Assembly: GCA_963666805.2 (NCBI GenBank)
Contig: CAXXWR010000003.1
Coordinates: 1-64,000 of the forward strand
Reading direction: 5' to 3'
DNA: 64,000 nt
Source of the DNA: Fusibacter sp963666805
GTDB taxonomy: Bacteria; Bacillota; Clostridia; Peptostreptococcales; Acidaminobacteraceae
In this document: positions 52,424 to 60,816 of the stretch, in pieces
How the letters are laid out: each line of letters opens with the position of its first letter
Position numbering within the stretch: position 1 is the first letter of the stretch
Program-made: the position numbers and the translations under genes
Notes under the pieces: generated by a model
What the model was told of the DNA's origin: nothing
Databases searched by the model: none
What the model saw: the letters and a program-made list of their open reading frames with translations, nothing else

Positions 52424-53437
52424 TTATAAAATACTTTTGTCTAACATATCTATAAACATTTCCACTAAATGGCTGTCAAAGGTTTGACCTGCCATATTTT
52501 CTAAGATTCGCTTTACTTCATTATATTCATAGGCATTTTTATAAGCACGTTTGGTTCTCAACGCATCATAGGCATCAATAATAGCAATAATTCTAGCCCC
52601 TTTTTCAATCTCATTTTTCTTTAGTCCACGTGGATACCCCTGTCCATTTACCCACTCATGGTGTTGCAAAACATATAACTGAACTGATTCATTAACCCCC
52701 AGTCTTTTTAGAAGATCCGCGCCAATAACAGGATGCTTCCTAATCTCCTGTAATTCTTTTGGATCAAGACTGCCTCTTTTATCCAGTATTTGATCTTTTA
52801 TAGCAATTTTACCTATATCATGAAGCAGCGCTGCATGGTATAGGTTATCAAGATCCTCTTCTTCATAAAAAATATACTTGGCAAAAGCTTTCGTCAGAAT
52901 TCCGATTCTTGTAGAATGTTCATAGAGTTCCAAATCTTTAGCCTTCATTAGCTGCATGAGCCCTTCAATGGTATTTTTTTGAAGTACATTTACTATATCA
53001 TCTTCTTCATTTCCAAGCCTAGAAAAAGACCAATTCTTAAGTTTTTCTCGCATCAAATTATGGTTCACTTTCGTAAGTGCATCATTAACAAATTCAAGTA
53101 ACAAATTGACCTCGAAAGGTTTAGTGACAAATTTATAGACGATACCCTCATTAACAGCACTTACTGCTAAATTAAAATCCATAACACCTGTTACCAATAA
53201 AGCTTCTCCTTCTGGATGAAAGTGTTTAAATTTTCTAATCAGCTCGATACCGTCAACACCTGGCATCCTATAATCTGAAATCAAAATATCAAAGTCTTTT
53301 TCACCTATCTTTTTCCCTGCTTCAATGGCACTTGTCTCATAATTCACTTCATAGGGCTTTTTTTTCAAATGTCTAACAATTGACCGACACATTAATTCAT
53401 CGTCATCTACAACCATTATTCTTTTCTTATCCTGCAT
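52424..53437 (-). CDS. REC-HD-GYP response regulator, probable c-di-GMP phosphodiesterase (RpfG-like)
   Basis: This 337-residue protein has an intact receiver (about 5-120; VVDDDE, ILISDYRMPGVDG with the acceptor Asp, VTKPF) followed by HD-GYP (about 145-330): HDIGKIAIKD, HPVIGADLL, HHEWVNGQGYP and DAYDAL. The GYP signature is GQGYP preceded by Asn. It should cleave c-di-GMP on phosphorylation. No partner kinase adjoins, but two chemoreceptor genes flank the region. RBS AAGGA. Confidence 0.9.
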   Translation of the reverse strand: MQDKKRIMVVDDDELMCRSIVRHLKKKPYEVNYETSAIEAGKKIGEKDFDILISDYRMPGVDGIELIRKFKHFHPEGEALLVTGVMDFNLAVSAVNEGIVYKFVTKPFEVNLLLEFVNDALTKVNHNLMREKLKNWSFSRLGNEEDDIVNVLQKNTIEGLMQLMKAKDLELYEHSTRIGILTKAFAKYIFYEEEDLDNLYHAALLHDIGKIAIKDQILDKRGSLDPKELQEIRKHPVIGADLLKRLGVNESVQLYVLQHHEWVNGQGYPRGLKKNEIEKGARIIAIIDAYDALRTKRAYKNAYEYNEVKRILENMAGQTFDSHLVEMFIDMLDKSIL

Positions 53438-53554
53438 GCTCCATCCTTCCTTACCCTTATTGACTACGATGATCCTTAATATTATTTATTTACCCTAAAC
53501 AGCCTTAAGCAATCACTCTTGAAAGGACAGCCCTTATGACTCTAAAATCCTAGA

Positions 53555-55231
53555 TTACACTTTAAACGTGTGTAACAAACCTTTAAGCGATTCTGCCTTC
53601 TTTCTTAAGGTTTCAATATAACCATTGATTTCAAGAATAGAAGCACTTTGTTCTTCCACGGAAGCTGAAACTTCTTCAGCTGAAGAAGCTGTACTATCTG
53701 CCACTTCACTCACTTCATGGATAGAAAGTACTATTTCTTGATTAAATTCAACTAACTGTCTTAATTGATAATAAACATTATCTATATTTTCAGCCGATTG
53801 CTCAATGACCTTATCAATATCCATAAAGAGCTGATTGACATTTTTAACCGTTTCCCCTTGCTCATGAGACATTTCAATCGCATTATCCACTTTACTAATG
53901 GCTTCCTTGGTACTCATAAGAATCTCTGAAACCACGCCTTGAATTTCACCTGCAGATTGACTAGACTCAACAGCTAGTTTTCTAATCTCTTCAGCTACAA
54001 CAGCAAAGCCCTTGCCCATTTCTCCCGCACGAGCTGCTTCAATCGCCGCATTCAAGGCTAACATATTGGTTTGAGAAGCGATATCTGAAATCGTTGTAGT
54101 AAATTGACTAATCAGATCAACTTGTTTCCCTAGCGATCCTACCACACGATCAACTTGCTTAACGGATTCTAAACTTAAAGTTTGCTTTTCTTCTAAGAAA
54201 TTGACTACAGCCTTTCCTTCTTTACTCATGCCTTCCATAACTTCGTCTTGTTTTTTTAGATTAGCCGTAATAGCCAATATGTGTTCTGCATTGGTTTCAA
54301 GTTCACTCGTCTTTCGAGCTCCTTCTTGTGATGATTTAGCCTGTTCTCCTGTCCCTTCAGCTATATATTGTGCGGCTTCTGCAACTTGACTAATCGCTTG
54401 AGAACTTTCCGTTACCATATGCTTTAAATTGATAGTAGATGACTCCACTTCATCAGAAAGTGACAAGGAATTAGTAACAAGTGATTTTAGATTTCGAGTC
54501 ATTTCATTAACGCCCGAACTGAGAATACCGAGCTCATCACTTGACGTGTTTTGGATTTGGGTATCAAGATGCCCCTCACCTATCTCTTCAATACCTACTA
54601 AGAGTTTTTTAAGCGGTGAAATAATAAAGAAATGGATACTGAGATAAACGACTACCACTAAAATCAAAGAGAAGATAATCACTATGTATTGGAATTCTTT
54701 TAAAAACTTAACTCTGGCATCTGCAGTATTTTGTAGACCAACAACTACTTTATTTGAAAGTACTAATAAGTTATTATTATTTTCATAAATATATTTTATC
54801 GTCTCTTCACTTGGATTATCAATTGCCATCTCTAATTTTTCCTTAAAAGGTGTCCACAGTTTTAAAACCTCAAGTGCTGCATCACGATTTTCATTTAAAG
54901 GTTTTATATTTACCTGATTCCCTTCCGCATTAGTAACCATGCCTCCATCTATAAAGCCCATTAAAGTTGAGTCAAATAAATGAATGGCACCTTCAAGTTC
55001 TTCTTTTGATACTGTATTATCTACATCCACTTGGAAAGTTGAATACATCAAAAAAATATCCTTACTCATCCGCTGTGATAACATCCTTTGACGACCTGCA
55101 ATATTAATCAATAATGCATCATGATGTTGATCTGAGATCACCTTAAAAATAACTCCGACATTCGCTGAAATGACGAGTAATAGAATCACAACAATCCCTA
55201 ACAGCTTGACTTTTATACTAACCTTTTTCAA
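53555..55231 (-). CDS. Methyl-accepting chemotaxis protein with PilJ/NarX-type sensor
   Basis: This 558-residue chemoreceptor has TM1 (about 9-29) and an extracellular helical domain beginning NIAGRQRMLSQRMSKDIFLM, the signature of the type IV pili/nitrate-sensor (PilJ/NarX) input family. TM2 (about 180-200), HAMP and the signalling domain with IASQTNMLALNAAIEAARAG follow. I set the start at the TTG at 55231: GGAGGGG lies 5 bases before it, whereas the ATG at 55255 has no RBS and would encode the RBS itself. A rare start codon suggests low expression. The ligand is unknown; nitrate or nitrite is only a family hint. Confidence 0.9.
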   Translation of the reverse strand: MKKVSIKVKLLGIVVILLLVISANVGVIFKVISDQHHDALLINIAGRQRMLSQRMSKDIFLMYSTFQVDVDNTVSKEELEGAIHLFDSTLMGFIDGGMVTNAEGNQVNIKPLNENRDAALEVLKLWTPFKEKLEMAIDNPSEETIKYIYENNNNLLVLSNKVVVGLQNTADARVKFLKEFQYIVIIFSLILVVVVYLSIHFFIISPLKKLLVGIEEIGEGHLDTQIQNTSSDELGILSSGVNEMTRNLKSLVTNSLSLSDEVESSTINLKHMVTESSQAISQVAEAAQYIAEGTGEQAKSSQEGARKTSELETNAEHILAITANLKKQDEVMEGMSKEGKAVVNFLEEKQTLSLESVKQVDRVVGSLGKQVDLISQFTTTISDIASQTNMLALNAAIEAARAGEMGKGFAVVAEEIRKLAVESSQSAGEIQGVVSEILMSTKEAISKVDNAIEMSHEQGETVKNVNQLFMDIDKVIEQSAENIDNVYYQLRQLVEFNQEIVLSIHEVSEVADSTASSAEEVSASVEEQSASILEINGYIETLRKKAESLKGLLHTFKV

Positions 55232-55314
55232 ACAATCCCCTCCATTTGTATTCATTTTATTTTATAGGTCTTAATATTTAATCATTTCATACCCTTAAAT
55301 ACTTTATTACACAC

Positions 55315-55354
55315 AAAAAACAAGCAGTCTCATTAACTGAAACTGCTTGTTTTT
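55315..55354. terminator. Terminator of the nrdDG operon
   Basis: AAAAACAAGCAGT pairs with ACTGCTTGTTTTT around a loop of about 14 bases. T runs occur on both strands, 30 bases past the nrdG stop. Confidence 0.88.
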
Positions 55355-55383
55355 ACCTTAGTATATCCATTATCATAGAATAA

Positions 55384-55875
55384 CTAGGCCTCTTGTATTA
55401 AAGCCTCATTTTCTATATATACATGTTCTATTTTCTGATTAGAAGATGCCAATTTCACACCATATACTTCATGATTTCTTACCGCTTTTTCAGGCAAATA
55501 GGCACCGTGTTTAATCCAAATATCTCCCTGAATTGATTTCAATAGGGGAACACGTTTTAAAAAAAGATCAAGTGATGCCCCTGTATAAATCATAACTTTA
55601 AGCTGCTCTGCCATGGCAACTTTAACGATATCAATTAGCTCTTCTGGCTGCTCTGACCACTCTAGTCCAGCCAAGATAATGCCTTCATTAAAAGGGTTCT
55701 TTTTCACCCTATGAACGAGATTTTCGGAAGTTGTCATACAGGTTGGTAAATTTTTAAGGTGTTGGTTAAAACATTCTCTACAATTAAAATGACAATACGC
55801 ACCGCTAATAAGCGCACCGACAAAAGGGGCATCTTCAACCCTTTCATCTTCAATTATTTTATATCTGACATCCAT
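55384..55875 (-). CDS. nrdG: Anaerobic ribonucleotide reductase activating protein (radical SAM)
   Basis: This 163-residue radical SAM enzyme puts the glycyl radical on NrdD under anaerobic conditions. The 4Fe-4S motif is Cys28-x3-Cys32-x2-Cys35 (CHFNCRECF). The GIILAGLEWSEQPEEL segment replaces the usual GG-E motif (SGGDPL-like), a divergence also seen in shorter NrdG forms. It begins inside the nrdD 3' end, overlapping by 22 bases, so the proteins are made together; the RBS GGAGA is within nrdD. Confidence 0.9.
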   Translation of the reverse strand: MDVRYKIIEDERVEDAPFVGALISGAYCHFNCRECFNQHLKNLPTCMTTSENLVHRVKKNPFNEGIILAGLEWSEQPEELIDIVKVAMAEQLKVMIYTGASLDLFLKRVPLLKSIQGDIWIKHGAYLPEKAVRNHEVYGVKLASSNQKIEHVYIENEALIQEA

Positions 55876-57620
55876 AATTGTCTCCGATCTTCAAATTCTG
55901 CTTTTTTGCCTTCATTAAAATAGTTTACATTTCTAAGGTAACCCGTAATTCTTTGGTACTTATCAACTGCTTTGCCACATATAGGACAGTAATCAACAGC
56001 ATAATCAATATAGCCATGCGCTTCACAGTAATGGTTCACTGGTGACAAACTGACATAAGGTACTTTATAATTTTCACAGACCGTTTTAACAATATGTTTA
56101 GCCTGCCTTCCTGAAACAGGTGCGCCTAAATATACATGGATAACCGTCCCACCAGTAAATAGACCTTGTATCGGTTCTTGATGGTCAAACACTTGATGGA
56201 TGCTTTCAACCTTATTAACTGGAATGTGACAGCTATTGGTATAATAGGGTGTTTCTCTATCCCCTCTTGTTTTTATAAGCGGGTACTGACCGACGTCTTT
56301 TTTAGCTAAACGATAGGCCGTTGACTCTGCAGGCGTCGCTTCAAGATTATAAAGATGACCTGTCTCCACTTGAAAAGCTTTAAGTTTTTCCCTCATAAAG
56401 TTGAGCACTTCAATGACGAGTGCCCTAGAGGATTCGTGCAAAATATCATGCCCCCCAAAATTTTCACACATTTCATTGAGACCTACAAGGCCAATTGTGC
56501 TGAAATGATTTTCAAAAGTGCCTACATATTGATTAAAGGCTGGAATTAGACCGGCTTCAAGGACATTTTTCTGTAAAAATGATCGTTTCATTTCAAGACT
56601 TTCTTTCGCAAGATTCATATTAAGATCAATCATCTCAAAAAGTGCTTTTTTATCTTGACATAAATACCCATACCTTGGTAAATTGAGGGTTACAACACCA
56701 ATTGATCCTGTGCTTTCTCCTGCACCAAAAAGACCACCATTTCGTCTTTCAAGTTCCCTTAAATCTAATCTTAATCTACAACACATACTTCTTGCATCTT
56801 CAGGCTTCATATCACTTCCAATAAAATTAGCAAAATAAGGATATCCAAATTTACCGGCAAGTTCCCATAATGGTTCATAACGCTCGTCATCAAAATCAAA
56901 GTTTTCATGAACATTATAAGTTGGAATCGGATACGCAAAAGGCTTTCCTTCAGCATCCCCTTCTTGCATCAACTCATAAAAGGCACGATTAAAAAGATCC
57001 ATTTCTACTTGGCACTCACCATAGGTATAGTCAAGTTGATGCCCACCATATAAGACTGGTTCATTGATTAAATCAGCTGGAGGACATAAATCAAGAGTAA
57101 TATTACTAAAAGCTGGCTCTGCACCACCTCTAGAATTTGAATTAATACTAAAAATAAAGTTTTGTAGATTTTGCTTAACACTTTCATAATCTAAAGCATC
57201 TTCTTTAATAAAAGGGGCTAAATAAGTGTCTACAGAACTAAATGCAACAGCTCCCATAATCTCGTTTTGAAAAACTGTAATGAGATTGGCCAACTGATTT
57301 AAAATAGAAGCAAAATGCTTCGCCGGTGATGAAACAGGAATATTGGGAATTCCCTTTACCCCCTGAATGATTATGCTTTTAAGGCTGTAACCACAACAGT
57401 AAAGAGTCATACCACCTAAATCATGAATGTGAAAATCACCCCTTCTATACGCCTCTGAAATATCATTGGGATAGACCTTGTTTAACCAATAATCTTTTGA
57501 AACTTCTCCAGAAATGTATTTATTAAGTGCCCCAAATGAATACGGCGAATTTGAATTTTCATTCACTTGCCAGTCCTTTTTAAACAAATAATCCTCTACT
57601 ATCTTTTGAGTATCTAACAT
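55854..57620 (-). CDS. nrdD: Anaerobic (class III) ribonucleoside-triphosphate reductase lacking an ATP-cone
   Basis: This 588-residue glycyl-radical enzyme makes deoxynucleotides without oxygen. The glycyl radical site is Gly560 in RITGYLRN. The RGGAEPAFSNITLDLCPP block holds an active-site Cys, and FGAGESTGSIGVVTLNLPR is a family mark. A C-terminal zinc motif (HYCEAHGY, CPICG) follows family order. It starts at 57620 after GGGGGA; the frame is open to 57764, but that part overlaps the promoter and NrdR boxes. The typical N-terminal ATP-cone (about 100 residues) is missing, so allosteric overall-activity control is probably absent. It is controlled by a NrdR box pair. Confidence 0.95.
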   Translation of the reverse strand: MLDTQKIVEDYLFKKDWQVNENSNSPYSFGALNKYISGEVSKDYWLNKVYPNDISEAYRRGDFHIHDLGGMTLYCCGYSLKSIIIQGVKGIPNIPVSSPAKHFASILNQLANLITVFQNEIMGAVAFSSVDTYLAPFIKEDALDYESVKQNLQNFIFSINSNSRGGAEPAFSNITLDLCPPADLINEPVLYGGHQLDYTYGECQVEMDLFNRAFYELMQEGDAEGKPFAYPIPTYNVHENFDFDDERYEPLWELAGKFGYPYFANFIGSDMKPEDARSMCCRLRLDLRELERRNGGLFGAGESTGSIGVVTLNLPRYGYLCQDKKALFEMIDLNMNLAKESLEMKRSFLQKNVLEAGLIPAFNQYVGTFENHFSTIGLVGLNEMCENFGGHDILHESSRALVIEVLNFMREKLKAFQVETGHLYNLEATPAESTAYRLAKKDVGQYPLIKTRGDRETPYYTNSCHIPVNKVESIHQVFDHQEPIQGLFTGGTVIHVYLGAPVSGRQAKHIVKTVCENYKVPYVSLSPVNHYCEAHGYIDYAVDYCPICGKAVDKYQRITGYLRNVNYFNEGKKAEFEDRRQLWMSDIK

Positions 57621-57656
57621 ATGTAAGTCCCCCTTTTTTATTACTCTACATAAAGT

Positions 57657-57709
57657 ATGATAGCACAATATATAGGTACTATCAATAGGAAGTACACAAC
57701 ATATTGTTT
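57657..57709 (-). promoter_or_regulatory. nrdDG promoter with two NrdR boxes
   Basis: On the minus strand TTGATA (57680-57685), 17 bases and TATCAT (57657-57662) form the promoter. AAACAATATGTTGTGT (57694-57709) and TACCTATATATTGTGC (57663-57678) each match the NrdR box consensus acaCwAtATaTwGtgt at 13-14 of 16 places. Their starts are 31 bases apart (three helical turns), the normal NrdR spacing. One box fills the promoter spacer. Confidence 0.85.
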
Positions 57710-57720
57710 TTAGATAGAAA

Positions 57721-58566
57721 CTATTTATATTTTGAAAATCCATTCCCCACAACATCATTGACAAAATTCACAATGAGAAAGGCTTTCTCATCACTTTCAC
57801 CAATATATTTCTTAAGGACTAAATACTCTCTCTTGCTGACAACACTGCTAATAATAGCCTTATCTTTTTTAGAATATCCACCATAGCCCGCTAAAAAAGT
57901 AGTTCCTCTGTCTAATTCTTTATGAATATAATCTGCTATATCATGGCCTTGATCTGTCACAATAATAGCGTGTACTTTCGTCTCAAATCCTGCAATGATT
58001 TTATCAATGACTAAACCGTTAATTAAAATCCCTAAAAAAGCATATAATCCCTGTTTCAAACCAAAAGTAAAAACAGCCATAAGTGTTATCAACGAATCTG
58101 CAAGAAATAAGGATAATCCAATATTTAAGGCCGTATACTTATTGATTATTTTTGCAATAATATCAGTGCCCCCTGTTGATGCACCTTCATAGAAAATAAC
58201 AGACATACCAATGCCTTGAATCAGAATACCAAAAATAAGATTTAAAAACATATCATCTGTAAAAGGATGAGTCATCGGCATTGCCTTTTCGAGAATTCCT
58301 ATCAATAACGATAAAGCAACACTCGCATAAATAGTGTAACCTCCAAAAGATCTATCCACCAATACAAACGCCAAAATAATCAGAACGACATTGAATACCA
58401 ACATGAGTACTCCAATATTAACAGCAGGAAAAAATGTTTGAATTACCATTGCTAACCCACTGACGCCACCAACTGCTAAATTATCTGGAAAAAGAAAAAA
58501 ATATAACCCAAGTGCCATAATTAAAATTCCTACATTAATGATTAAAAACCTCTTAACTGCCTTCAC
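57721..58566 (-). CDS. YitT-family membrane protein (DUF161 + DUF2179) under a cobalamin riboswitch
   Basis: This 281-residue protein has about five or six helices (GVSGLAMVIQ and GASTGGTDIIAKIINK are YitT marks) followed by a C-terminal soluble DUF2179 domain (about 195-275, VTDQGHDIADYI, DRGTTFLAGYGGYSKKDK). Substrate unknown for the family. The start is a GTG at 58566, 9 bases after GGAGG. A cobalamin riboswitch lies directly upstream, and nrdD starts 100 bases downstream without an obvious terminator between, so this gene may be the first of a B12-controlled yitT-nrdDG transcript. Confidence 0.88.
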   Translation of the reverse strand: MKAVKRFLIINVGILIMALGLYFFLFPDNLAVGGVSGLAMVIQTFFPAVNIGVLMLVFNVVLIILAFVLVDRSFGGYTIYASVALSLLIGILEKAMPMTHPFTDDMFLNLIFGILIQGIGMSVIFYEGASTGGTDIIAKIINKYTALNIGLSLFLADSLITLMAVFTFGLKQGLYAFLGILINGLVIDKIIAGFETKVHAIIVTDQGHDIADYIHKELDRGTTFLAGYGGYSKKDKAIISSVVSKREYLVLKKYIGESDEKAFLIVNFVNDVVGNGFSKYK

Positions 58567-58591
58567 TTATTTATGCCTCCTTCAATAGAAT

Positions 58592-58872
58592 AAAAAAACA
58601 CCCAATACGGGTGTTAAGGTCTATTATTAAAAGTGCGCAGGTCTAGTCTAAGCACTCTAAAATAACCAATGATGACTCCATCCCCGAGCATTGGATATTT
58701 AATGGCAGGTCTCCTGACTTGCTCTCATCCGCCATTGAACCCTTCCCGTTATTTTAACAGTGGTTTTAAATCAACTTTGTCGAGCTTACAGTAGTGGGTG
58801 CTGTCCAGGCATTTCACCTGATTCCCTATTCACATCACTTTCATGATGACCATTAAACAGCATTATTTATTT
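58592..58872 (-). promoter_or_regulatory. Cobalamin (B12) riboswitch with terminator
   Basis: The minus strand has in order GGGAATCAGGTGAAATGCC, CCCACTACTGTAAGC, CCACTG, GGGAAGG, GATGAGAGC and the B12 box AGTCAGGAGACCTGCC (58704-58719). A terminator AACACCC/GGGTGTT (58597-58615) with seven Ts lies before the YitT start. B12 should promote termination. This covers the whole gap between the AAA ATPase gene and yitT. Confidence 0.95.
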
Positions 58873-58878
58873 TAATTA

Positions 58879-58907
58879 ATCATAACATATGCCTATAACC
58901 TTTTCAA
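58879..58907 (-). promoter_or_regulatory. Promoter of the cobalamin riboswitch
   Basis: On the minus strand TTGAAA (58902-58907), 17 bases and TATGAT (58879-58884) lie just ahead of the aptamer. Confidence 0.78.
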
Positions 58908-58950
58908 TCTTTTAATTCTACAAGAATCATTCCAATGCGCATGCTCCTTT

Positions 58951-59814
58951 TTATTTAAAATCATCTTCATGTGCTTTAAAAAAATCTCTAAAGACATTCA
59001 CATTTTTAAGCTGGGTCCAATCTTTAACTTGTGCAATTTCACCCTCTAAATCATAAATTTTAGCCCCTTTCATTGCCAAGAGAAAAGGAGAATGGGTTGC
59101 AATGATCAATTGACAGCCATAAAAACGCGCTGAATCTTCAAGAAATTGCTTTAGCTTTAATTGATTTTCTGGTGAAAGACTATTTTCGGGTTCATCCAAC
59201 AAAAAGAGTGCATTTTCTGTGATATTTTCAGTGAAAAATCGAAAAGCATTCTCACCATTGGAATATTCACGAATATTATCTATCAGCTCATGTCTTACAT
59301 ATTTAGATTGGGTTTTAGATTTAGCTAGATTATTCTTTTTAAGTGTATCATAGTCTTTTAATGACTTCATCTTAAATGAAGCGTACTTTCTATCTAAATA
59401 GTCATCAAATAACTGTTCTCTCTTAAGATCTATACCTTGGTTAAGCATCCGAATATTTAACATGTAGTCAAAAACATCATCACTCACAATGATTTGACTT
59501 TCTGCTGGTATTTCTTCAGAAAAAGACAACAAATTCCATTGACACAGATTTAAATAATCACTATAAAAAGAAGAACGATTATAAGGTGTTGTCCGCTTAA
59601 TATTCAATTTTTCCGCAATAATATTTAAGGCTGTAGTCTTACCAGAACCATTGCCACCATAAAAAATAGTAATCGGCTCAAACTCAACGGTATCAAGTCT
59701 TTTAGCCGATAAAATTTTAAAGGGATAAAAGGTATCATAACACCTTCGCTTAATGTCTAATAAAAAATCAAATTCCTGCCCATCATCTGGAAAACTAAAC
59801 GTTTTTAAATACAT
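58951..59814 (-). CDS. AAA/ABC-type ATPase (RecF/OLD-like AAA_21 family)
   Basis: This 287-residue soluble ATPase has Walker A GGNGSGKTT (about 53-61), a long insertion of helices, the signature-like YSNGENAFRFF (about 184-194), Walker B FLLDEPENSL (about 204-213) and a switch His in IIATHSPFLL. The pattern belongs to the ABC/SMC-like AAA proteins related to OLD nucleases and RecF, without a Toprim nuclease domain. It is alone between terminators, so it is not visibly part of a defence pair. Function unknown; RBS AAAGGAG. Confidence 0.85.
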   Translation of the reverse strand: MYLKTFSFPDDGQEFDFLLDIKRRCYDTFYPFKILSAKRLDTVEFEPITIFYGGNGSGKTTALNIIAEKLNIKRTTPYNRSSFYSDYLNLCQWNLLSFSEEIPAESQIIVSDDVFDYMLNIRMLNQGIDLKREQLFDDYLDRKYASFKMKSLKDYDTLKKNNLAKSKTQSKYVRHELIDNIREYSNGENAFRFFTENITENALFLLDEPENSLSPENQLKLKQFLEDSARFYGCQLIIATHSPFLLAMKGAKIYDLEGEIAQVKDWTQLKNVNVFRDFFKAHEDDFK

Positions 59815-59888
59815 ATGTAAGAACTCCTTTAGTCATAATACGTCAATATTATATCATATAAAAAGCATCTAAAAAGACTAACCCATTT

Positions 59889-59930
59889 AAAAAAATGCCC
59901 CTTTATCGAGGCGTTCTCGACAAAGGGGCA
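59889..59930 (-). terminator. Terminator of the SLH-protein gene
   Basis: The long stem TGCCCCTTTATCGAG/CTCGACAAAGGGGCA (one mismatch) has a 5-base loop, followed on the minus strand by seven Ts after CA. Confidence 0.9.
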
Positions 59931-59983
59931 ACTCTATAGAAAAACTGTATTTTAGGATACTACGTTAATGTTGAAAGAAAGGC

Positions 59984-60682
59984 CTATTGCGCATCATCAG
60001 TGCTTTCAGGTAAATCTTGAGGCGTATCATTAGGTACAAATCCTTCCATATACCAAATAGCATCTGCAATGACATGTGCAGCTTCTTCCCTTGTTAATGT
60101 TTCATGAGGTCTAAAGGCTTCATTTTCATCTAAAGAAGCAAGTCCCATTGAAAGTGCTCTTTGAATAGCACCTTGTTTATCAGGTGTCAATTGGTCATTG
60201 TCTGATATTTCAACTGGACTAACTTTAACTGTTGCGAAGTCATATTTTGCTTCTAAACCCTTAACAAGTAAATAGTAAAAAGTTTCTCTATCTATTGCTG
60301 CATTAGGAAGTAAATTTTGATCCACAGGCAATCCATTCACTGCCGCTATAATAAGTGCATCTTGATACCATCCTTCATTTGTAGCAATATTATAATAGTC
60401 TGTCACTTCAGGTGCTTTAATAAAAGTAAATTGAGCTAAACTCAAGTGAAGGTAACTATTGAGAAGCTGAATACTTTCTGCATTGGTAATGACTCTATCA
60501 GGTGCAAATTCACCTTGTCCAACACCTCCAACAATCCCGTTATTATAGAGCAATTGGATATCCTCTTTATATGGACTTTCATTAATGTCTGTAAAACCAT
60601 TAGCTGCAAAAGATGTCAATTGTGTTGATAAGACTAATGCAAGAGCTAATACCAATACACCTATTTTTTTAAATTTCATCAT
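59984..60682 (-). CDS. Exported protein of three S-layer homology domains
   Basis: This 232-residue secreted protein has a signal peptide (about 1-27, ending SFA-A) followed by three SLH repeats. Repeat 1 (about 29-80, FTDINESPYKEDIQLLYNNG), repeat 2 (about 92-145, EGWYQDALIIAAVNGLP) and repeat 3 (about 158-215, LTREEAAHVIADAIWYMEG) make a wall-binding trimer without any other domain. It probably anchors to pyruvylated secondary wall polymers. The missing second module suggests a cell-wall coat or cap protein rather than an enzyme anchor. GGAGG is the RBS. Confidence 0.9.
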   Translation of the reverse strand: MMKFKKIGVLVLALALVLSTQLTSFAANGFTDINESPYKEDIQLLYNNGIVGGVGQGEFAPDRVITNAESIQLLNSYLHLSLAQFTFIKAPEVTDYYNIATNEGWYQDALIIAAVNGLPVDQNLLPNAAIDRETFYYLLVKGLEAKYDFATVKVSPVEISDNDQLTPDKQGAIQRALSMGLASLDENEAFRPHETLTREEAAHVIADAIWYMEGFVPNDTPQDLPESTDDAQ

Positions 60683-60816
60683 GGTTTTCCTCCTTTTGTT
60701 TAAGTTCTTATGTTATTAAGACGGTAGCTGTTCCCAAAAAGTTCCCCCTTTATTGAAAAAAATATAATATAATGAACTCTGAGCTATCTAAAAGTTTACT
60801 ATCAGGAGGAATATTC

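Noticed and set aside
57621..57764. N-terminal extension of nrdD (start at 57764)
   Set aside because: No RBS; the region contains the promoter and both NrdR boxes and overlaps the end of yitT. GGGGGA marks the ATG at 57620.
58951..59814. AAA ATPase as part of an anti-phage defence system
   Set aside because: OLD-like fold alone, no nuclease partner gene and isolated between a terminator and a riboswitch promoter.
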